Below, piece after piece: positions 50,409 to 58,409 of a DNA stretch of 64,000 bases. The DNA lies in contig DAHVCH010000001.1 of the NCBI GenBank assembly GCA_027314165.1, positions 1 to 64,000 on the forward strand, given 5' to 3'. A program made the position numbers and the translations under genes. Within the stretch, counting starts at the first letter, position 1. The number at the start of each line of letters is the position of its first letter. This stretch comes from Thermoplasmata archaeon (GTDB taxonomy: Archaea > Thermoplasmatota > Thermoplasmata > Lutacidiplasmatales > UBA184). The notes beneath the pieces were generated by a model, which saw nothing but the letters and a program-made list of their open reading frames with translations, did no database searches and was not told where the DNA came from.

Positions 50409-50473
50409 CTTCCTTCCCCGGGAACTTCCGCTCGGACCTGGTGCTCGCGTGAGGGCGCGGACAGGGCCGACCG

Positions 50474-50480
50474 AAATATA
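50474..50480. promoter_or_regulatory. Divergent TATA element
   Basis: AAATATA lies 24-30 bases before the GTG at 50504. Read in reverse (TATATTT) it is also the only AT-rich box upstream of the Ig-domain gene starting at 50408, predicting about 40 bases of leader there. Confidence 0.55.
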
Positions 50481-50503
50481 GGCGACGGACGGTAGGCCTT
50501 CTC

Positions 50504-50893
50504 GTGCCGGAGCGGCGGTACAAGGGGTACCGGATCTACGCGTACATCGCGCTCGCCCGACTTTTCGCGGAGCTGGACCTCCAGCTCCAACAGCCGGACG
50601 TCGTCGCGCGGGCGCAGGCGGCGCTGCAACGGCTGGAAACCCGCGTGAGCAAGGAGGAGATCCTGCACGCGATCCGGTCCAACTCCCACATGACCGAGAA
50701 GGTCATCGAGCACCTCGTGGCCGAAGGGTTTGCCGAGGTCCGGAAGGACGAGCGGGGGTACGACGTCCGGATCACGCCCAGCGGGGTGGAGCATCTCAAG
50801 CGCTACGACGCGTTCTACCGGGACCTCTACCGCAAGGAGCTGCAGGACCACACGCGCTACGTTCCCCGACCGGATTACCTCCGGTCCACGTAG
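50504..50893 (+). CDS. Winged-helix-type DNA-binding protein
   Basis: This 129-residue protein has a helical N-terminal half and a winged helix in the second half: SKEEILHAIRSNSHMTEKVI then EHLVAEGFAEVRKDERGYDV with RITPSGVEHLKRYDAFY. The pattern (helix, recognition helix, wing, long C-terminal helix) is like PadR/MarR-type regulators. The GTG at 50504 is 24-30 bases after an AAATATA box, so the mRNA is likely leaderless. It may control the divergent surface-protein gene next to it, but this is inferred from position only. Confidence 0.75.
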   Translation: MPERRYKGYRIYAYIALARLFAELDLQLQQPDVVARAQAALQRLETRVSKEEILHAIRSNSHMTEKVIEHLVAEGFAEVRKDERGYDVRITPSGVEHLKRYDAFYRDLYRKELQDHTRYVPRPDYLRST

Positions 50894-50908
50894 ACCCCCG
50901 CGAGGAGC

Positions 50909-51730
50909 TCAGGGGACCCCGACCACGACGGGCACGAACTCGTAGGTCCCGTCCGGGCTCTCCGTCACGATCTCCGTGCTGAGCCGGTAGGTGTGGAGCC
51001 CCTTGCGGAGCATCACCGGGTGTCCCACGGCGTACTCGTAGACCTCGTGCGAGAGGGGACTGCCCTTCGGCCGGAGAAGCACGCACCGGACCGGCTGGCC
51101 GGGAAGCTTGGGGGCGATGGTCCTCAGGTCGAGCTCGAGCTGCTGGAGGTCCTTCACGTCCACCGTCTCCGGGCCCAGGCGGGCGAGCACGACGAACCCC
51201 CCGTCGCCTCCGCCCGTGAGGCCCCAGCGGAAGCCTCCGGGCCGCGCGATGGCGAGGTCGAACTTCACGGTCCGGCCCTTCACGTCCCAGGTCTTCTGGT
51301 ACCGGAGCCGGTCCGGGTTCTCCCTCAGGGCCTCCCCGACCTTCTCGTTCGAGGTGGAGAAGTGGTGGGCGAGGCGCTCGATCGGCGTCCGCCCCTCAGG
51401 GACCCGGACGATCGGCTCCGCGTCGCGCACCAGACGGATGGTCCTGTGCCGGGCGACGAAGCCGCGGAAGAAACGGTCGGTCTGCCGGAGAAGGTAGAGC
51501 GCGAAGAGGCCGAGCACGAATCCGAGGGCGCCCAGGAGGGAGAGGGCGGCGCTGTAACGGAGCCCGAGGAGGATCACGACGAGCGTCAGGAAGAGCCAGA
51601 AGACCCCGATGAGCATGTTGGCCCAATACATCCGACGGGCCGTCGGGGCCATGGCGGCGACCCGGTCCGACAGGTCAAAGATCGCCGAGATCGGGTCCTC
51701 GACCCCCGGCGGGGCCCCGCCGCTCGCCAC
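50909..51730 (-). CDS. Two-helix membrane protein with cytoplasmic domain, unknown
   Basis: The 273-residue protein has two adjacent membrane helices near residues 39-82 (NMLIGVFWLFLTLVVILLGL; ALSLLGALGFVLGLFALYLL), then a soluble domain of about 190 residues with RLVRDAEPIVRVPEGRTPIE, TWDVKGRTVKFDLAIARPGG and VRCVLLRPKGSPLSHEVYEY. I do not recognise the family. The start is set by a TTCAAATA TATA-like box at 51753-51760, 23-30 bases before a GTG at 51730; the ORF would extend to an ATG at 51814 but that overlaps the promoter. It is divergent from the surface-protein gene at 51841. Confidence 0.72.
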   Translation of the reverse strand: MASGGAPPGVEDPISAIFDLSDRVAAMAPTARRMYWANMLIGVFWLFLTLVVILLGLRYSAALSLLGALGFVLGLFALYLLRQTDRFFRGFVARHRTIRLVRDAEPIVRVPEGRTPIERLAHHFSTSNEKVGEALRENPDRLRYQKTWDVKGRTVKFDLAIARPGGFRWGLTGGGDGGFVVLARLGPETVDVKDLQQLELDLRTIAPKLPGQPVRCVLLRPKGSPLSHEVYEYAVGHPVMLRKGLHTYRLSTEIVTESPDGTYEFVPVVVGVP

Positions 51731-51752
51731 ATACCGGGGGCCGACTTCCCGG

Positions 51753-51760
51753 TATTTGAA
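51753..51760 (-). promoter_or_regulatory. TATA-like box of the two-helix membrane protein gene
   Basis: TTCAAATA on the minus strand, 23-30 bases before the GTG at 51730; this decides the start codon. Confidence 0.55.
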
Positions 51761-51840
51761 CCCCTCAGAAAGATTCGACCGGCCCTGACCTGCGGGGGCT
51801 CCCATGCCCCCCATCCCACCTCCCCTCTCCCAGGTGCCCC

Positions 51841-53385
51841 ATGCATCTCGAACAAGGAACCGCCGACGCGAGACCCCGCCCCTCCTCGACGAACAACGCT
51901 GGCCTGAGCCGCGGGCTGGGCCGGCATCGGCCCGCCCCCTTCGCGATGGTGGCGGTGCCTTTCCTTCTCGTGGCCCTCGCCCTGCCTGCGTTCGGCGGGC
52001 CGGGCTTGGCGTCTCCCACCTCGGCCTCGAACGGATCCATGTCGGTCCCGCAGATGGCCGCCGTCAGCCCTTCGGGAGCGGGGACGGCCTGCGGAGGCTC
52101 CGGGGGCGGCGATCCCGTTCCCTCCGACGGGGGAGGGAGCGGGCCCTGCGGAACGTGGGCCTGGGGCGCGGCCGCGAACCTGTCCGCAGGACTTGAGTTC
52201 GAGGGCGCCTACAACGCCTCGCAGTTCTTGACCGGCGGCGGTCTCACCGCCGCGGGGGCCTACATCGACCTCCAGGCGTCTCTGGGCGCCGAGTGGGCCG
52301 CCTACGCGATCGTCAACGCGACCAGCCCGGCTCCCGGCGCGCTCTACGTGACGTTCCAGGCGGGCCAGCTCATGCAGGTCGATATCTCCGTGGTGGCCCA
52401 GGGAACCTTCCCCCAGGCCGGGACCTACGGACCGAACAGCAACGTGACGCTGGTCCCGATGAACGTCTCGCTCGTCGCGCACGTCCGGCTGGTGGACCGC
52501 TACCAGGCCTTCCTCAACATGACCACGGACGCCAACGGATCGCTCGCCCTCCAGAACGAGCACCTCCAGTTCTTCCGGACCGTGGACGTGTCGCTCAACG
52601 CGGTGAGCTTCCCGAACATCACCACGGACCCCTCCGGCAACGCGGTGGTCCAGTACCTCTCCGGGTCCATCCAGGCCCAGGCTCAGGTCGTGGCGGACCT
52701 GCAGGGGAACTTCACGCCCGCCCTCGTGCTCGCCGAGGCCCCCCTCAGCCTCGGGGAGAGCTGGACCAGCCGCACGGACGCCCAGTTCACCGGCCAGGTG
52801 CTCTGGAGCCTCACGGCGTCCGGGGTGGCTCCCAGCGGTCAGCCGTTCTCCGTCCAGCAGAACGGCCAGGACAACGCGAACGCCAACCTGCCGTTGGTCC
52901 TGACCTTCACGGTCGTGGGCGAGCGGACGATCTTCTTCCCGAACGGGGGGAGCGAGACGGACTACGTCATCTCCTGCAACGGCGCGAACGGCGACCAGGG
53001 GATCCTGCTCTACAACGGGCTCGTCGTCCTGCCGGTCTCCGTCTCCTCCAACACCGGGGGCGCGGGGAACTCCATCGCGGCCCACCCCGCCGCGACGGAG
53101 CTGGCCTCCTCGACCTCGACGCCCAACCGTCCGCTCTACTCCCAGCAGAGGCACATGACCGACGCCTCGGACGCCACCCCCATGAGCGGACAGACCGTGA
53201 CCGCGGCCCCGATGTCCCCAGAGAAGGCGCAGACGCTGCTGAACAACCTCGGCGGCCTCACCCCCCTGCACTTCGGGCCCGCCTCCGACACCCTGGGCAT
53301 GGTCCTGATCCTCGGCTCCGCGGTGGTCGTCTCTCTCGTGGTCGTCCGGGAGGTCCGGAGGCGGAGAAGGAACCGCTCCTGGTAG
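51841..53385 (+). CDS. Anchored surface protein, unknown family
   Basis: The 514-residue protein has a signal helix (FAMVAVPFLLVALALPAFGG, about residues 34-53), a Gly/Ser-rich stretch, and a long ectodomain of mostly beta-rich, Asn/Thr/Ser-rich sequence with several N-glycosylation sequons (for example NLS, NAS, NVT). A C-terminal helix (LGMVLILGSAVVVSLVVVREV) with RRRRRN stop places the C-terminus inside. No PKD or Ig motif is visible. It lies 111 bases from the divergent two-helix membrane gene. I do not recognise it; a surface structural or binding role is inferred. Confidence 0.8.
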   Translation: MHLEQGTADARPRPSSTNNAGLSRGLGRHRPAPFAMVAVPFLLVALALPAFGGPGLASPTSASNGSMSVPQMAAVSPSGAGTACGGSGGGDPVPSDGGGSGPCGTWAWGAAANLSAGLEFEGAYNASQFLTGGGLTAAGAYIDLQASLGAEWAAYAIVNATSPAPGALYVTFQAGQLMQVDISVVAQGTFPQAGTYGPNSNVTLVPMNVSLVAHVRLVDRYQAFLNMTTDANGSLALQNEHLQFFRTVDVSLNAVSFPNITTDPSGNAVVQYLSGSIQAQAQVVADLQGNFTPALVLAEAPLSLGESWTSRTDAQFTGQVLWSLTASGVAPSGQPFSVQQNGQDNANANLPLVLTFTVVGERTIFFPNGGSETDYVISCNGANGDQGILLYNGLVVLPVSVSSNTGGAGNSIAAHPAATELASSTSTPNRPLYSQQRHMTDASDATPMSGQTVTAAPMSPEKAQTLLNNLGGLTPLHFGPASDTLGMVLILGSAVVVSLVVVREVRRRRRNRSW

Positions 53386-53397
53386 ACCTGGCCAGGA

Positions 53398-53492
53398 GGG
53401 GGACGGGACGGGACGGGACGGGAGCGTAGGGGAGGAGAGATCGGGGGGAAGGCTCGCCCCCCTCCCTCCTCTCCCCTCCCCTCCTCCTTCCC
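53398..53492. repeat. Polypurine/polypyrimidine tract with GGGAC tandem repeat
   Basis: After the surface-protein stop there are four copies of the 5-base unit GGGAC (53398-53424), then a purine block GGGGAGGAGAG, then GGGGGG-AAGGCTCG-CCCCCC, then a pyrimidine block CTCCTCTCCCC. The purine and pyrimidine blocks can pair imperfectly, making a long stem. It may act as a strong transcript end or hold unusual DNA structure. Confidence 0.5.
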
Positions 53493-53610
53493 GCATCCCC
53501 TCGCTGAACTCGGACCCCTTGTCCGTCTTCCGGTGCCTTTCGATCCGGCCCGCTACGCTCCCGGGACCCGGGGCCCTGACGGGAGATGGTCCTCGGACCA
53601 CCGCACCGTC

Positions 53611-53616
53611 TAATAT
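53611..53616 (+). promoter_or_regulatory. TATA box of pdxS
   Basis: TAATAT, 25-30 bases before the pdxS ATG; leaderless mRNA expected. Confidence 0.65.
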
Positions 53617-53640
53617 CGCCGGACGATTGCAGCCCCCGCT

Positions 53641-54558
53641 ATGGTGGACCTTCCCGCCTTCGTGACCGGGACCGACCGGCTGAAGCGCGGCTTCGCGCGG
53701 ATGCAGCAGGGCGGCGTGATCATGGACGTGACCACCCCCGAGCAGGCGGAGATCGCGGAGGAGGCCGGGGCGGTGGCCGTCATGGCCCTGGAGCGGGTCC
53801 CAGCTGACATCCGGGCGGCCGGAGGGGTCGCAAGGATGGCCGATCCGGTCAAGGTCCGCAGCATCATGGACCGGGTCTCGGTCCCGGTCATGGCCAAGTG
53901 CCGTATCGGTCACACGGCGGAGGCGCGGGTGCTCGAGTCCCTCGGCGTCGACATGGTCGACGAGTCGGAGGTCCTGACCCCCGCGGACCCTTTCCACCAC
54001 GTCGACAAGCGCGCGTTCAGCGTGCCGTTCGTGTGCGGGGCGCGCAACCTCGGCGAGGCGCTGCGCCGCATCCACGAGGGGGCGGCGATGATGCGGACGA
54101 AAGGGGAGGCCGGCACCGGGAACGTCGTCGAGGCGGTCCGGCACATCCGTCAGATCGCGGACGAGACCGCGACCCTCCAGTCCATGAACACCGACCAGCT
54201 CCTCCAGTACGCGGAGAAGGAGCGGGTCCCGGTCGAGCTCGTGCGCGAGGTCCGGACGCTGAAGCGGCTGCCCGTCGTGAACTTTGCCGCGGGAGGGATC
54301 GCGACCCCGGCCGATGCGGCGCTCTGCCGCATGCTCGGCGTCGACGGGATCTTCGTCGGCAGCGGGATATTCAAGGCCCAGGACCCGGGGAAGATGGCCC
54401 GGGCGATCGTCGAGGCCTCGCTCCACTACGACGACCCGGAGCTCCTCGCCCGCGTGAGCGGAGGCCTGGGCGAGCCGATGAAGGGCGTGGAAATCTCGAC
54501 GCTCGCCCCGGCGGCCCTGCTCCAGGCCCGGGAGAGCGTTCTACGCCCCACGCCTTAG
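53641..54558 (+). CDS. pdxS: Pyridoxal 5'-phosphate synthase, lyase subunit PdxS
   Basis: PdxS builds PLP from ribose 5-phosphate, glyceraldehyde 3-phosphate and ammonia. The 305-residue TIM barrel has [37 protein letters not shown] with the catalytic Lys81, and [12 protein letters not shown] with the second Lys near 149, then [20 protein letters not shown]. It forms a dodecamer in known homologues. The glutaminase subunit PdxT is not next to it, so it must lie elsewhere. A TATA box precedes the ATG with leaderless spacing. Confidence 0.97.
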   Translation: MVDLPAFVTGTDRLKRGFARMQQGGVIMDVTTPEQAEIAEEAGAVAVMALERVPADIRAAGGVARMADPVKVRSIMDRVSVPVMAKCRIGHTAEARVLESLGVDMVDESEVLTPADPFHHVDKRAFSVPFVCGARNLGEALRRIHEGAAMMRTKGEAGTGNVVEAVRHIRQIADETATLQSMNTDQLLQYAEKERVPVELVREVRTLKRLPVVNFAAGGIATPADAALCRMLGVDGIFVGSGIFKAQDPGKMARAIVEASLHYDDPELLARVSGGLGEPMKGVEISTLAPAALLQARESVLRPTP

Positions 54559-54625
54559 GGACGGTCCTTCGGGTCGGGGGCGTTCCCCAGGTCCCGGTGC
54601 CGGGGTCCTACGGAGCTCGGGGCAC

Positions 54626-55762
54626 GTGAGGGTCCTCCAGGTCTGCCCGTTCTACGCCCCCCACGTCGGCGGGGTCGAGACGCACGTGGAGATGGTCTCG
54701 AACGAGCTCGTACGGCGCGGCCACGAGGTGACGGTCCTCACCTCCGCCCACCGGAAGGACCTGCCGATGGTGGAGAGGACGTCCACCGGGGTCGTCGTCC
54801 GCCGCGTCCACTCCTACGGGGAGGTCTTCCGCACGCCGCTCGCGATCCGGACCGGGCGCGCCGTCCGGGAGCTCGAGCCGCGGCCGGAGGTCGTCCACAT
54901 GCACTATCCTCCCCCGGTCACCTCCTACCTCGCGGCGCGGGCCCTCCGCCACGCGCCGGTTCCGGTCTGCGTGACCTACCACTGCGACCTGTTCATGGAC
55001 GGGTGGGTCGGCAAGGCCATGACCGCGGCCTACGAGCGGATCTTCCTGCCGACCACGCTCGATGCGGCCGGGCGCGTCATCGTCCATGCGGCGAGCTACG
55101 CGAAGACCTCCCGGGCCCTCCAGGGGAGGGCGATCGAGGTGATCCCATCGCTCGTGGACACCGACCGCTTCCAGCCCCGGGGTGACGACCCGGCCTTGAG
55201 GGCCGAGCTTCGAGCGCAAGGCCAGCAGGTGGTGCTCTTCGTCGGGCGCCTCGTTCCGCACAAAGGGGTGGAGGACCTCGTGCTCGCCGTCTCCGAGCTC
55301 CCTCGCGACGCCCTGCTCGTCGTGGCGGGCGAGGGTCCGAGCCGACACGCCCTGGAGGACCTCGCCCGGAGCCGAGGGGTGGACCAGCGCGTCCGGTTCG
55401 TGGGCGCCGTGAGCGACGAGGACCTGCCGCGGTACCACGCGGTGGCCTCCGTGGTGGCCCTCCCTTCGCAGAACCGGCTCGAGGGCTTCGGGCTGGCGAT
55501 CGTCGAGGCGATGGCCTCCGGAAGGCCGGTCATCGTCGCCGACCTCCCGGGGGTCCGCGAGGTGATCGAGGATGGCGTCGACGGACTGCTCGCCGAGCCC
55601 CTGCTGGCCGAGGACCTCGCTCGGAAGTGCACCTCGCTCCTCTCCGACCCCGCACGACGCGAGGCGATGGGAGCGAAGGCGCGGGAGAGCGCGCTCACGA
55701 AGTACCGGGTCCCCGTGGTCGTCGACCAGCTCGAGCGGCTCTACAGGGGCCTGACCGCGTAG
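54626..55762 (+). CDS. GT4-family glycosyltransferase
   Basis: A GT-B fold, family 4 glycosyltransferase of 378 residues. The N-terminal acceptor domain shows VLQVCPFYAPHVGGVETHV and VVHMHYPPP; the C-terminal domain has VVLFVGRLVPHKGVEDLV (about residues 206-223) and the E-x7-E motif LEGFGLAIVEAMASGRPVIV, which binds the nucleotide sugar. It probably adds a sugar to a lipid or surface polymer on the inner face of the membrane. The GTG at 54626 follows GGAG; the pdxS stop is 67 bases upstream. Its last 20 bases overlap the end of a small minus-strand frame. Confidence 0.9.
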   Translation: MRVLQVCPFYAPHVGGVETHVEMVSNELVRRGHEVTVLTSAHRKDLPMVERTSTGVVVRRVHSYGEVFRTPLAIRTGRAVRELEPRPEVVHMHYPPPVTSYLAARALRHAPVPVCVTYHCDLFMDGWVGKAMTAAYERIFLPTTLDAAGRVIVHAASYAKTSRALQGRAIEVIPSLVDTDRFQPRGDDPALRAELRAQGQQVVLFVGRLVPHKGVEDLVLAVSELPRDALLVVAGEGPSRHALEDLARSRGVDQRVRFVGAVSDEDLPRYHAVASVVALPSQNRLEGFGLAIVEAMASGRPVIVADLPGVREVIEDGVDGLLAEPLLAEDLARKCTSLLSDPARREAMGAKARESALTKYRVPVVVDQLERLYRGLTA

Positions 55763-55938
55763 ATGTCCGGCGGGGGCACCTCCGCGCTCGAGCGGGGGCG
55801 ACTCCCGAGAGGGTCCGCGAGGACCGAGGGCTTCTCCCGCCGGAGGACCTCGACCTTGCGGAGTCCGCCGCTCCACGCGCCCGCTCGCATCCCGAGGGTG
55901 CGGCTCGAGGCCGGAAGGTCGGCCCGCGAGCGGTACAC
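55741..55938 (-). CDS. Possible small protein downstream of pyrF
   Basis: A frame of 65 residues from a GTG at 55938 continues in line with pyrF, 86 bases past its stop. The product (VYRSRADLPASSRTLGMRAG with LRKVEVLRREKPSVLADPLG and EVPPPDIYAVRPL) has balanced composition and nearly all G/C third positions. The opposite-strand frame shares those third positions, so that test is weak here. It overlaps the glycosyltransferase end by 22 bases. I do not recognise it; it may be chance. Confidence 0.35.
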   Translation of the reverse strand: MYRSRADLPASSRTLGMRAGAWSGGLRKVEVLRREKPSVLADPLGSRPRSSAEVPPPDIYAVRPL

Positions 55939-56024
55939 CGATGGGATCAGGGCGCCCGTCGCTTCTCGACGCGATCGGAGGGCCCCGCGGACCGAGCGCT
56001 GACGAGGGTCTTCGGGAACGCAGG

Positions 56025-56852
56025 TCAGGCGGGACCGAGCGCCATCCCGCGGGCGAGCCGTACCGCCTCGGCCCGAGCGGCCTCCTTCCAATCCTCGCCG
56101 CTGGACGCGAAGAGGATCCCTCGGGAGCTGTTGATGAGCAGCGCACCGGACCCCGCGCCCTTGCCGTTCCGCATCGCGGCCCCCAGGTCGCCCCCCTGGC
56201 TGCCCACGCCGGGGATGAGGAGAGGGACGCTTCCTCCAAGCAGCGTCCGCGCCCGGCCGAGGGCCTCCGGGAACGTGGCGCCCACGACCGCCCCGAGGTT
56301 CCCCGGACCCGAGCGGTCCCGGATCCCCCGGAGGATCGACTCCCACAACGGGTTGCCGTCGAGCGACCTTTCCTGGATGTCCTTCGCTCCCGCGTTCGAG
56401 GTGTGCGCGAGCACAAAGACCCCCTTCGAGGGGTCCATGGCGGCCGCCTCCACGCTCTCCCAGCCGAGGAACGGGGAGACGGTCATCGCGTCGAACCCCA
56501 TCTGGTCGAAGACGGCCCTGGCGTAGAGCGACATGGTGTTCGGGATGTCGCCCGCCTTCAGGTCGAGCACCCGGAGGTGACCCTCCCCGATGCGCCGAAC
56601 GAGCGCCGGAAGGAGGGCCATCCCCGCAGGGCCGAAGGAGAGGAACGAGGCCATCTGGAGCTTGTAGGCGCAGGCCACCGGGCGGGTGGCCTCGACGATG
56701 CCTTCGAGGAAGGTCTCGAGCGCCTTTCCAGGTTCCATTCCACGTAGAGCGGTCGGGAACTTCGTCGCGTCGGGGTCCAGTCCGACGCACAGGCAGTTCT
56801 TGCGTTCGCCGAGCACCCGGTCCAGACGTTCGGCGAAGCTCCCTCCTGCCAT
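56025..56852 (-). CDS. pyrF: Orotidine 5'-phosphate decarboxylase (long type)
   Basis: PyrF makes UMP from OMP, the last step of de novo pyrimidine synthesis. The 275-residue TIM barrel has LCVGLDPDATKFP, AYKLQMASF, and the catalytic D-x-K-x-x-D-I array in VLDLKAGDIPNTM, then MTVSPFLGWESVEA and LIPGVGSQGGDL. This is the longer subfamily, common in bacteria such as actinobacteria; most archaea carry a shorter form of about 220 residues. The ATG at 56852 follows a CTATG-type box at 56891-56897. It is divergent from the RPA gene. Confidence 0.93.
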   Translation of the reverse strand: MAGGSFAERLDRVLGERKNCLCVGLDPDATKFPTALRGMEPGKALETFLEGIVEATRPVACAYKLQMASFLSFGPAGMALLPALVRRIGEGHLRVLDLKAGDIPNTMSLYARAVFDQMGFDAMTVSPFLGWESVEAAAMDPSKGVFVLAHTSNAGAKDIQERSLDGNPLWESILRGIRDRSGPGNLGAVVGATFPEALGRARTLLGGSVPLLIPGVGSQGGDLGAAMRNGKGAGSGALLINSSRGILFASSGEDWKEAARAEAVRLARGMALGPA

Positions 56853-57002
56853 GATGACGGGCTTCCTCGTCGGCGTGAGAGGAGCCTCCACATAGAGCCT
56901 GTCCGTCCCCTCCCAAAGAGCACCTCGCGCACGGTTTCGTCCACCCCCCCGGCTTTTTCTCCGTACCTCCGCCTCGAGGACGTTGCGGAGGCATGCTGGA
57001 CG

Positions 57003-58409
57003 ATGGAGAACGAGATGGGACCCTACGCCGAGGAGCCTGTCGGTGTGACGGGGGAGAAGGTGGACCGGCAAGGGCTCGCGAAGGAGACGGAGAACTACGG
57101 CGCCCACCGCCAGGTGGTCCCCGGCGCTGGCCGGGGCGGGCCCCTGCGGAGCCACGCGGCCCGGGAGCCGGGATCGGCCGAAGCCGATGCGCCCCGTGCG
57201 GACCCCACCCCAGCGACCTCTGCGGGGGCATCCATGGAGGGTTCCCCCACGATCGAGGAGCGGAGGCTGCGGGACATCCGGGAGGGGTCGGACCCCATCC
57301 GTTGCACCGCCCGTGTCCTTTCCGCCGAGCTTCGGGAGGTCCCGAAGAAGGACGGGTCCGGCCGGGTGAAGGTCCTCTCCGGCCTCCTCTCGGACGGCTC
57401 GGCCACGATGCGCTTCAGCTGGTGGGACCCTCCGAATGCCGCGGAGATCGAGCGCGGGACCGTGCTGCGCGTGACGAACCCGCGGGTGCGGAGCTGGAAC
57501 GACCGGCGGGAGCTCAGCTTCGGATGGAAGACCCAGGTCGAGCTCGCGAGCGAGATGGAGCTCCCGCGGCTCGAGGACCACGAGTTCATCACGAGGACCG
57601 TGGCCGAGCTTCGGCCCGGTGACGAGGGGCTCCACCTCCTGGTCCGGGTGCTCTTCTCCGAGCCTCGACGTCTGCGAGTGGGCGAGCGCGAACGAGCGAT
57701 ACGCTCCGGGCTCCTCGCCGACACTTCCGGCCGCGTCCCGTTCACGGCATGGACCGACCTCGACCTCCCGTCCGGTGCGGTCGTCGAGCTCTTCGGGGCG
57801 TACGTGCGGAGCTACCAGGGAGAGCTCCAGGTCTCTCTCGACGAGCGGACCCGGGTGGAGCGGCGGGAGGGCAGCGCGCTCGGCCAGGTTACCGGACCCG
57901 AGGGGGACCGTCCCGCCGAGATCGGCCTCCTCGAAGAACGGGCTCACGGGGGACGGCAGGTCATCGAGGGTGTGGTCGTGGAGGTCCGCTCGCCGAGCGG
58001 TCTCGTCTACCGGTGCCCGGAGTGCTCCCGCAGCCTTGCCAAGGGGATCTGCCGCGAGCACGGAACGGTCCGTGGGGAACCGGACCTTCGGGCGCGCCTC
58101 GTGCTGGACGACGGGACGGGAACCTTGACGGCCCAGGTCCCGCGCCCGATGGTCGAAGAGCTCCTGGGCATGGACCTGGGGAAGGCCATCGAGATGGCCC
58201 GGGAGAAACTGGACGCCGGCGCGGTCCAGGAGCTTCTCGTCGAGCGGGTCGTAGGTCGGAGGGTGCGCTTGATGGGCCGCTCGGTGCCCGGAGAGTGGGG
58301 GCTGACGTTCTTCGTCGACCGGACGCTCCCCGTCCCCGCCTGGGCGGAACGCGAAGCCCAGCGGCTGCTCGATCACCCTGAGGCCGCGCTGCGGGAGGAT
58401 GCCGCATGA
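57003..58409 (+). CDS. Replication protein A homologue (OB folds plus zinc finger)
   Basis: This 468-residue single-stranded DNA-binding protein has an acidic/polar N-terminal extension of about 85 residues, then OB-fold-like segments around SGRVKVLSGLLSDGSATMRF, LLVRVLFSEPRRLRV with FTAWTDLDLPSGAVVELFGA, and after a CPECSRSLAKGICREHG zinc finger (about residues 338-354) a third OB-like domain (LRARLVLDDGTGTLTAQVPR). This order matches euryarchaeal RPA. The ATG at 57003 has GGAGG 14 bases upstream. Its stop overlaps the start of an RPA-associated protein gene, as in other euryarchaea. The two act in replication and repair. Confidence 0.88.
   Translation: MENEMGPYAEEPVGVTGEKVDRQGLAKETENYGAHRQVVPGAGRGGPLRSHAAREPGSAEADAPRADPTPATSAGASMEGSPTIEERRLRDIREGSDPIRCTARVLSAELREVPKKDGSGRVKVLSGLLSDGSATMRFSWWDPPNAAEIERGTVLRVTNPRVRSWNDRRELSFGWKTQVELASEMELPRLEDHEFITRTVAELRPGDEGLHLLVRVLFSEPRRLRVGERERAIRSGLLADTSGRVPFTAWTDLDLPSGAVVELFGAYVRSYQGELQVSLDERTRVERREGSALGQVTGPEGDRPAEIGLLEERAHGGRQVIEGVVVEVRSPSGLVYRCPECSRSLAKGICREHGTVRGEPDLRARLVLDDGTGTLTAQVPRPMVEELLGMDLGKAIEMAREKLDAGAVQELLVERVVGRRVRLMGRSVPGEWGLTFFVDRTLPVPAWAEREAQRLLDHPEAALREDAA

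Noticed and set aside
51586-54426. A 946-residue minus-strand frame opposite the surface protein and pdxS
   Set aside because: It is antisense to pdxS, which has a secure assignment, and its own product is low-complexity.
55763-56002. A 79-residue plus-strand frame beginning directly after the glycosyltransferase stop
   Set aside because: Arg-rich product without motifs; the opposite-strand frame looks more protein-like, and even that is uncertain.
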